DNA of 64,000 nucleotides from Calycina herbarum. Lineage: Eukaryota > Ascomycota > Leotiomycetes > Helotiales > Pezizellaceae. The DNA is taken from NCBI GenBank assembly GCA_001414485.1, contig LLEY01000168.1, positions 1 through 64,000 on the forward strand. Direction: 5' to 3'. The notes beneath the pieces are model-generated. The model ran no database searches. It had not been told where the DNA came from and saw nothing but the letters and a program-made list of their open reading frames with translations. The translations under genes were made by a program, and so were the position numbers. Positions 57,635 through 64,000 of the stretch are shown here, piece by piece. How positions within the stretch are numbered: position 1 is the stretch's first letter; the number at the start of each line of letters is the position of its first letter.

Positions 57635-58318
57635 ATGCCGACACTTCTAGAGAAGCTAGCCCCGGAGCTCCAGAACATGATCCTTCCAGACGTTCTCCTA
57701 ACTACTTTCGATGACACCCCGCCTGCTCTCATCGCAGCCTATCAAGGGAAGCCGTTCCAGAAGCACTTGCTCGCATGGTTAAAGTCCATCAATGGCACCA
57801 TCACAGCATCAACTCGTCTGGAGTGGAAGGGCAAGACCTTGGCAGAGACCAAGCGCGTTGAGCATCTCCTCATTATCTGGTAAGCAAGCACCTCATCGCA
57901 AATTTTAGAGCAGTGTCTAATTGAAGGCTATAGTTACGGTGAAGGCAACTGCGCAGCCACTTTCCAGATGCCCGGTGACAAGATGCTGATGGTCAACCAC
58001 CTCCGCACCATCTCCCTCGACATATCACACTCCCCAAAGGTCAGCGCTCTCGTTGGTTATCTCGCCCAATACTTGCTTCGCGCAAGCAGCAGACCGGAGA
58101 AGGTAGCCATTCGGGCACTTACGACTACGGATATACACACGTTGAAGGTTCATTTGGATGAGGGTTTGGGTCCGAAGGATGAGAAAGATCCCAAGGGTGT
58201 AATTGTTGAACATGTCATCATGCCTGCGACTCCAGACCAACCGGTCTCCTATCAATACTTGACATGGGAGGCTAGGCGTTTGGTCTGGTCGGCCAAGGAG
58301 CCGGCTGCGGAGAAATAA
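57635..58318 (+). CDS. Small F-box-like or unknown protein, 209 aa
   Basis: Two exons, 57635-57879 and 57934-58318, separated by a 54-bp GT-AG intron; the splice gives LLIICYGEGNCAATFQ. The first residues (MPTLLEKLAPELQNMILPDV) resemble the start of fungal F-box or F-box-like proteins (LPPEL-x-NMI), but the rest of an F-box is not clear. The C-terminal half (RTISLDISHSPKVSALVGYL) has no recognised family. No signal or membrane segment. Function unknown; the F-box link is a weak suggestion. Confidence 0.65.
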
Positions 58319-58791
58319 GGGGTCTGGGTCACCATGTTGGTTTGTTCGTTCTCTAGGAAAGCTTGGCTTGGACGCCCTTCGTTTGGGATCATTTTTGTGG
58401 AAGCAAACTTGGGATGATGATGGATACCAGTACAAATTCCAGGGAGATTTTACCTAAGAAGTAATGCAGAATACAGCATCATTTAAGGTGACGAATTTGC
58501 CAAGCTACTGAAAGTGACAATTGACAATTTTTGTTGTGGCTACCTATGAAGCAATAGGATATGAACACGCTCTAATCCAGTCTACTTTTACTTGAACGCC
58601 ATATTCCTACCTAAATAAACCTAATCCTGATATAAAGAAAAGGATTTCGACCAATTTCAAGAAAGAACACCGAACCGAGCCAGGTATATTTCAGATCCAT
58701 ATCAAGTTGCTTCTCCAGCGCCAAACTCAGCCAAACTCCGAAATTCCCGGGCTTTAAATTCCCCAAGTCTTGCAGTCCAGTTTTCCCACAC
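58319..58791. other. Convergent 3' flanks
   Basis: Between the stop codons of the 209-aa protein and the histidine kinase. AT-rich, contains both 3' UTRs; no gene seen. Confidence 0.7.
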
Positions 58792-61700
58792 TCAAACTTC
58801 CGCCCCCTCCCTCTCCCGTTCCTTCCTAACAATCTCCATCATCTCTCTTAACTCCCTCATCGGCACCGGCTTAGTCAAATACAAATCCACCCCCACACTA
58901 AAAGCCTCCTGTCTCGTAGTAGGATTCGCCGCGCCGGTCAATGCAATTAACTTCGTCGGTTCACAATTCATCTCTCTCTCCCATCTCCTAATATGTCTCG
59001 CACTCTCAATCCCAGACATGATGGGCATACTGATGTCCATGAGAATCACATCACAGAGTCCATTCAGTTCTTTATAGATGTTTAGCGCTTCGAGGCCGTT
59101 CATTGCTGTGTGGTGCGTGATTTTCAGTTTGCGCATTGTGGCGACAAGGAGTTTGAGGTTGATCTCGTTGTCTTCTACTAGTAGAACGCACATTTCTTTC
59201 AATTGCGGAGGAGTGGCTGCGGACTTTTCGGGGTCGGGTGCGGGAGTTGTTTGTCCCGGGGGATTGGTTGTTGGTGAGGATTGGATTTTACCAAGTTCGA
59301 AATCTTTCGTTTCTGTGGTATTGGGCAGTATCGTGTCCGGAACCTTGGAAACAGGAGGCACGATTTGATTCAAAAGCTCCTTGAGAGTATTTTGGCCAGC
59401 GTGGAGGTCGGCTTCGGAGATGCTGCTCTTACAGAATGCGCTGTGAAGAATTTTTGCACCTTTATGGGGTCCATAACTATAAAATTATTAGCAGGGCCCA
59501 AAGGCAGATAGGAGGGAGAGGAGACTTACGGTTGTTGCAAATAGAATATTTGGAACTTTCCACACGTATGCATCTTTGGTCCTGGGCGGTATCCGCTGCA
59601 CAAAACCATTGCAATGGATTTCCCGGATTTCGGGGGTAGTTGGTTGTCGTAGGAATCTAAAATGTTCTTGACACCTACATCACCCAATCCAGATTCCATG
59701 ATAACAATTACATCGACACCAGAGTCTGCATTTTCAATGGGAGCGGGCTCCATATTGAACCAATCGACGAGCATTGATTGAGTGGCGGATTTAAGCAACA
59801 TGGCTGCTTCTGATTCCGGCGAAAGAATGCCAGTCGGTGCCTCTGAGATATCGGGATATCTGTCAAACCCCTCGAGTCGAAACTTAAATCCTTTAGTCGC
59901 CTCTCGCACTTCAGAGACAATATCTACATGGCCAGGTTTGGCGGGAGCTGGAGTTTGTGCTGTCAAGGGCAATCTGACGGTGACTTCGGTCCCCGTGCCC
60001 TGCTCTGAAGTAAAACCAATTGTACCTCCAAGATCATGAATAATGTGTCGAACAATACTCAAACCAAGACCTGTTCCTGTAGCCAGAGAATCTTCTTGAG
60101 TAAAAGGCTTGAAAAGTCGATGCTTCAAAAACTCTTCAGAAATGCCCTTTCCAGAGTCTCGAACTTTCAGCACGAGTGATTCTCGAGATTTCTGGCTCCG
60201 AGCCACCCCTTCATCCTCAATTTCCAAGCTTAACTTAATGAAACCAGTAGTCGTATACTTTTCGGCATTACTAAATAAGTTCATCAAAATCCGACTCCAG
60301 GCTCCAGGGTCAATATCGAATGTCCAGTTTTGCCTCCATCTGATATCTGTAATGATATGGATTGGATGGTCTTTGGAAGAGATGAACGAGGAGCGCTGGG
60401 AAGAAGGACTGCCGGCGTGTTTGACAATGCTATGCCCAGCGTGGATGCTTTCAATTACTTCTTCAGATAGCACCAAGATATCTGTATTTTCTTCCGCGTC
60501 ATCTTCCGCTGCTGTTGATTTGTCAAGTGAACGCTTCTTTTTGCGTCTACCGTTGCTTTTTGATATCCTAGTGCTGTTTTTTGCCTTGCGATTGACTTTC
60601 GAGAAATCCAACACATGGTTTATAGTATCCAGCAAGACCTTTCCAGAGGCATGAATATTGTTGACCATATCCTCTTGCGTCTCAGTCATGCTTGTTTCTT
60701 GCAAGAACTCTACACTCGCCAATACTCCATGAAGAGGACTTCTCAGTTCGTGAGAGATACTGGAAATGAAGTCCGACTTCATTTTATCCAAGACCTCTAT
60801 AATGTGGCGGCTTAATTAGCGTACTTCAAAATGAAGAATTTGGGAAATATTAGGACGTGCCAAAAAAGAATACGATATTCCGGCCTGGTCGTAATGAACA
60901 AGAAAAGCAGCGCCAGATTCTCTCTTCATACCAGCTTCCAGAAATGGAGTAATTAAACAATTGTCTGAACCTTCTAGTGACAATCGTACTAGAACATCCA
61001 AGGCAATAGTTTTTACCATTGTAAAACATTCACAATCCTTGACAAGGTAATAGCCGCCCTTATTGTACAAGGCCAAAAGCTCCTCTTCAAATTGAGTTGG
61101 GATATGGGTTAATTTGAAATTAGGGAAAATTATCTCAAAATATACGGAATAATTCAACGACATAGTGAGAAGAAGTGAAGGAGACTTACGAGCTGAGATG
61201 CGAGATACCTCCGCCATAGCACTATTTCCAAAGGCCGCGAGATACGTCAGATCTTCCATCGGACACATGACTCTGGTTGGAGAATTAGACCATATCAAGC
61301 TGCCCGAAAACCAGCGCTCTCGATTTTGATCCCACAATGGAAACCAGAACACACTTCTTGCACCTGGCAAGACCTCCAAAATGGCCTTGGCTTCGGCCTC
61401 CTTCGAATGTCTTTGCCTACGTGACTTGTTCTCCTGTGGTGGAGTCATTTTCTCGGTATTTGTCTTGGGCATCCCACAAGAACTGGTAGTATCAGAGTCG
61501 CTAAAAGACCCGTCTTCATCAAAGTTGAAGATTTTTCCGTGGGGATATCTTTTCAGAAGTCTCTTCAACATAGATTCTGGCAACTTTCCGTATTCGTTTG
61601 ATGGACCATGGCCACGAAGACTAGAACGGCGACGAGTACTGAATCCAAGAATATTGCAAGTATTCTCCTGCGGTTTTTCCATATGGTTGGCAGAATCAGA

Positions 61701-63197
61701 GTGGCTAGTCCCATTGACATCGATTTCAGCCGCGGATTGCTTCCTACATAGTTCATCCTCGCTACTCGCGGTTGGATCAATATGAAAAGCACCTGGGGCC
61801 TTGTCGTCCATACCATTGCGATCTAAATTTCCACCAAACGATCCTACACTTGCATCAAAAAAGATGACTCCTTGAACGCCAATAGCCTCTCTGATGAGGT
61901 TGGAAGCTCTGGAGAAGACGGTTTTCATTTCACTCGACACCAACGCATCCTGTAACTCCTTTGAGACATCACGATCATCCGTCAAGGAAGGGGCTGGTAG
62001 ATCGAATGCCACAGAGGCTTTGTTTTCGTTGCGATCGGGATTCGGTTCCACGAGAGTATCCAAGGTCGTCACAGAACTATTTCGATCTTTCCAAGATTTA
62101 GACATCAAAGTAGACTGTGTAGCTGAACCATACGAGTCACTCGATGTGAGATGACTTTCCCCTCTCAGCATCATCGGTCTGCCATCTCCAACATCGGTTC
62201 GAGATACCCCAGAAACGGACGAGGGTGTGTGGGGAAGAAGAGTCTCGTCTTCTGGCCATTGCTCTAAGCCCTTGGACAAGTTAGGTACTGGTTCCTGCAC
62301 CCCAAATTCATCATCCGCCAGTTTTTCGAGCGGAGCAGCATGTCGTTTGCGCTTCTGTGTAGGCTGTTGAATTCTATGTCCCCATTCAAGCCACCAGTCT
62401 CGCAACGTAGATTTCCCCTCTATAAACAACCCGATGGCCTTTATCATTCTCTCTGACCGGTATTGTTTCTTTTTAATGAGCCCTGCCTCGAGGTAATCCA
62501 TCACCGTCACCCCCATGTCCATAATGAATTCGATTTCCGATTCATTCAACCCCTCGCGGGGTTTATCGTCCGCTACAATGTAGTTTCCGATCACTGTCGA
62601 CGAACCCGGAGAACGCAAGGGAACAGCAGCTAAAAAACGGACGTGTGGTTCTTCAGTTACTACACCTAGGATCAATACTAAGTTAGAGCAGTACTGAGCC
62701 TCAAATCTAAGACTAGAACTCACATTTGTCTTTGTATGAATCGTGCTTTGTGAGGTCGTTTATTACTATGTACTCGTCTTCGGTCTCGCAGAAATGATTG
62801 ACTAGCTCGGATCCCACCGTTGTGTGTGTATTTGAAGGGCATTTGAATGTGCCAACCCCATGCCATAATTTATCGTTCTCATCGTCGTCTCGTTGTAGGG
62901 AAAGAGCCTGGCCAGACTCTGCCAGCATAAATTCGGCATGGCTATTGGAGAGGGTGATTACTCCACGTTTGGTATTCAGTCGTAGAGCACCAAGCTGTGC
63001 AAACGCGGTCAAACATGGATCGCTCGAAGCTTTCGGAAGCTTTCGTCCATCCGCCGTCCTTTCGATCCTTTCTTCATCCGACTGGTAATATCTGTTGCGG
63101 GTAATTAGATCATCTCGACACAAGAACTCCAGCTCGTTGCTAACCTGTAGAGCTCTCGCTCACGAGCAGCTACTGAAGGGACTGCTTTCAATGGCAT
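58792..63197 (-). CDS. Hybrid sensor histidine kinase with GAF-like N-terminus and C-terminal receiver
   Basis: Five exons: 63197-63145, 63091-62724, 62665-61190, 60796-59530, 59476-58792; introns 53, 58, 393 and 53 bp, all GT-AG; 1,282 aa. The N-terminus (RKLPKASSDPCLTAFAQLG) and the region VRFLAAVPLRSP resemble the GAF-containing input modules of fungal hybrid kinases. After a Ser-rich linker and a second GAF-like part come: H-box SISHELRSPLHG (about residue 648), N-box MNLFSNAEKY, G1 VRDSGKGIS, G2 GTGLGLSIVRHI, and the receiver MCVLLVEDNEINLK...VILMDISMPIMSG...LYLTKP (about 1150-1282). It should autophosphorylate on His, pass phosphate to its own Asp and then to a Ypd1-type phosphotransfer protein. 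No transmembrane segment, so cytosolic. The stimulus is unknown. Confidence 0.93.
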
Positions 63198-64000
63198 ATT
63201 TGATGGAGGTCGGAACGCCGGACAGAAACCATGCGCCGTGAATAAAGAGGAAACGCAGAGGAAGCAGTATTAGAAAGGGGAGAGCATAGTAGGAAAATAT
63301 GAGAGATAAAAGGTAGAAGTTCGGAGCCGGCAACAACCTTATCGTGTGTGGGACGTTGACTCTTTAACTCGGGACCCCTCGTTTGGAATAGAAGAAACTG
63401 GAGACGCTTGGTGTACTGTACTTTTCCTATCGTAAGCACCGAACCGCATTAGTTGGGCCCATGTAGGAAGTAGGCTGATTAATCGCTCTACATCGATACC
63501 TCCAGACCGTTGATAGCTCCGGATCGACAGCTTCGACTAACCTTCTCAACTCTGCACTTGCGGTTGCGATTGCGGTTGCGATTGCGGTTTGCGGTCAGTT
63601 TTTGGTATTCGGGTTTGTTCGGCCCAGCTGAAAACATTTGTATCGTCGTGGAATGAGATCCATGTGTGTCTTATCCTCCGTAAAAAACTTGATTTTCAAC
63701 ACATTACCTAATCCTCCCTCGGCTGCACTAACTACCCTGCTCAGATAATCGAAGTTGGTTGTTTTAACTATCTGAGACAAAATCAAATTGTATTAAACGA
63801 TTTGAATAATTCACTTAAACTGCTCTAGAAAGCCAGAACAACGAGCTAGTATTTACTGCCGCTTTTACTGACCATCGTGAGCTTTCTTGCAAGTTAATTA
63901 CTGTCCCTGCTACCATATTCTAGGAAGCTTGAAAATTCACATCCCGTTCTCAAATCTCCTATTAAAATCACACAGACTATGTCAGACAGGGCAGGCTCGG
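63198..64000. other. Upstream region of the histidine kinase gene
   Basis: Promoter and leader, no supported ORF. A short tandem repeat of a 12-bp unit (TTGCGGTTGCGA) runs about three times at 63558-63594. Nothing else seen to the window end. Confidence 0.55.
63558..63594. repeat. 12-bp tandem repeat, about three units
   Basis: Units TTGCGGTTGCGA at 63558-63569 and 63570-63581, and a last imperfect one to 63594. Likely simple slippage. Confidence 0.8.

Overview
The window is nuclear DNA of a filamentous ascomycete (Pezizomycotina, possibly a leotiomycete; class-level placement is a guess). The evidence is short 45-80 bp GT-AG introns with CTAAC-like branch sites, CT-rich leaders, a fungal gene set (HRD1, SDO1, two S10 carboxypeptidases, a hybrid histidine kinase, an F-box protein), and transposons in which glutamine and tryptophan codons have become stops by C-to-T or G-to-A changes, the pattern left by repeat-induced point mutation (RIP).

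Layout. 1-2110: remnant of a two-gene PIF/Harbinger-type DNA transposon. 2135-3463: secreted or anchored unknown protein (minus). 4726-6670: secreted zincin-like protein whose frame is broken twice and whose tail carries KR-delimited repeats. 7446-10692: truncated Helitron Rep/helicase (minus), little touched by RIP. 10693-21489: very AT-rich block with three nested elements. A 7,045-bp chromodomain Ty3/Gypsy element (13058-20102, 5-bp target duplication) sits inside a pogo/Fot1-like transposase gene (element 12091/12176-21086), which follows the tail of a second Gypsy integrase.

22578-64000: the gene-bearing part. HRD1 ER ubiquitin ligase (minus); an approximately 8-kb gene-poor stretch ending in the leader of a C2H2 transcription factor (plus); an F-box protein (plus); divergent ribosomal protein genes RPL17/uL22 (minus) and RPS18/uS13 (plus), each next to an identical 23-bp motif; ribosome-maturation factor SDO1 (minus), divergent from vacuolar carboxypeptidase Y (plus); a second secreted S10 carboxypeptidase (plus); two unknown proteins; and a 1,282-aa hybrid histidine kinase (minus) with an unusually long, partly open intron. 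Exons were assembled by eye; for each multi-exon gene given below the summed exon length is divisible by three and the junction codons restore family-typical residues where the family is known.

Functional links: RPL17, RPS18 and SDO1 all serve ribosome production. HRD1 (ER quality control), carboxypeptidase Y (a classic secretory and vacuolar cargo) and the second S10 enzyme belong to the secretory pathway. No secondary-metabolite cluster or mitochondrial segment is seen. The most unusual signals are the KR-flanked WPGY repeats on the broken zincin, the 23-bp motif shared by the ribosomal pair, the repeat field at 50.95-51.40 kb, the coding-like kinase intron, and the nested retroelement with an antisense coiled-coil remnant.
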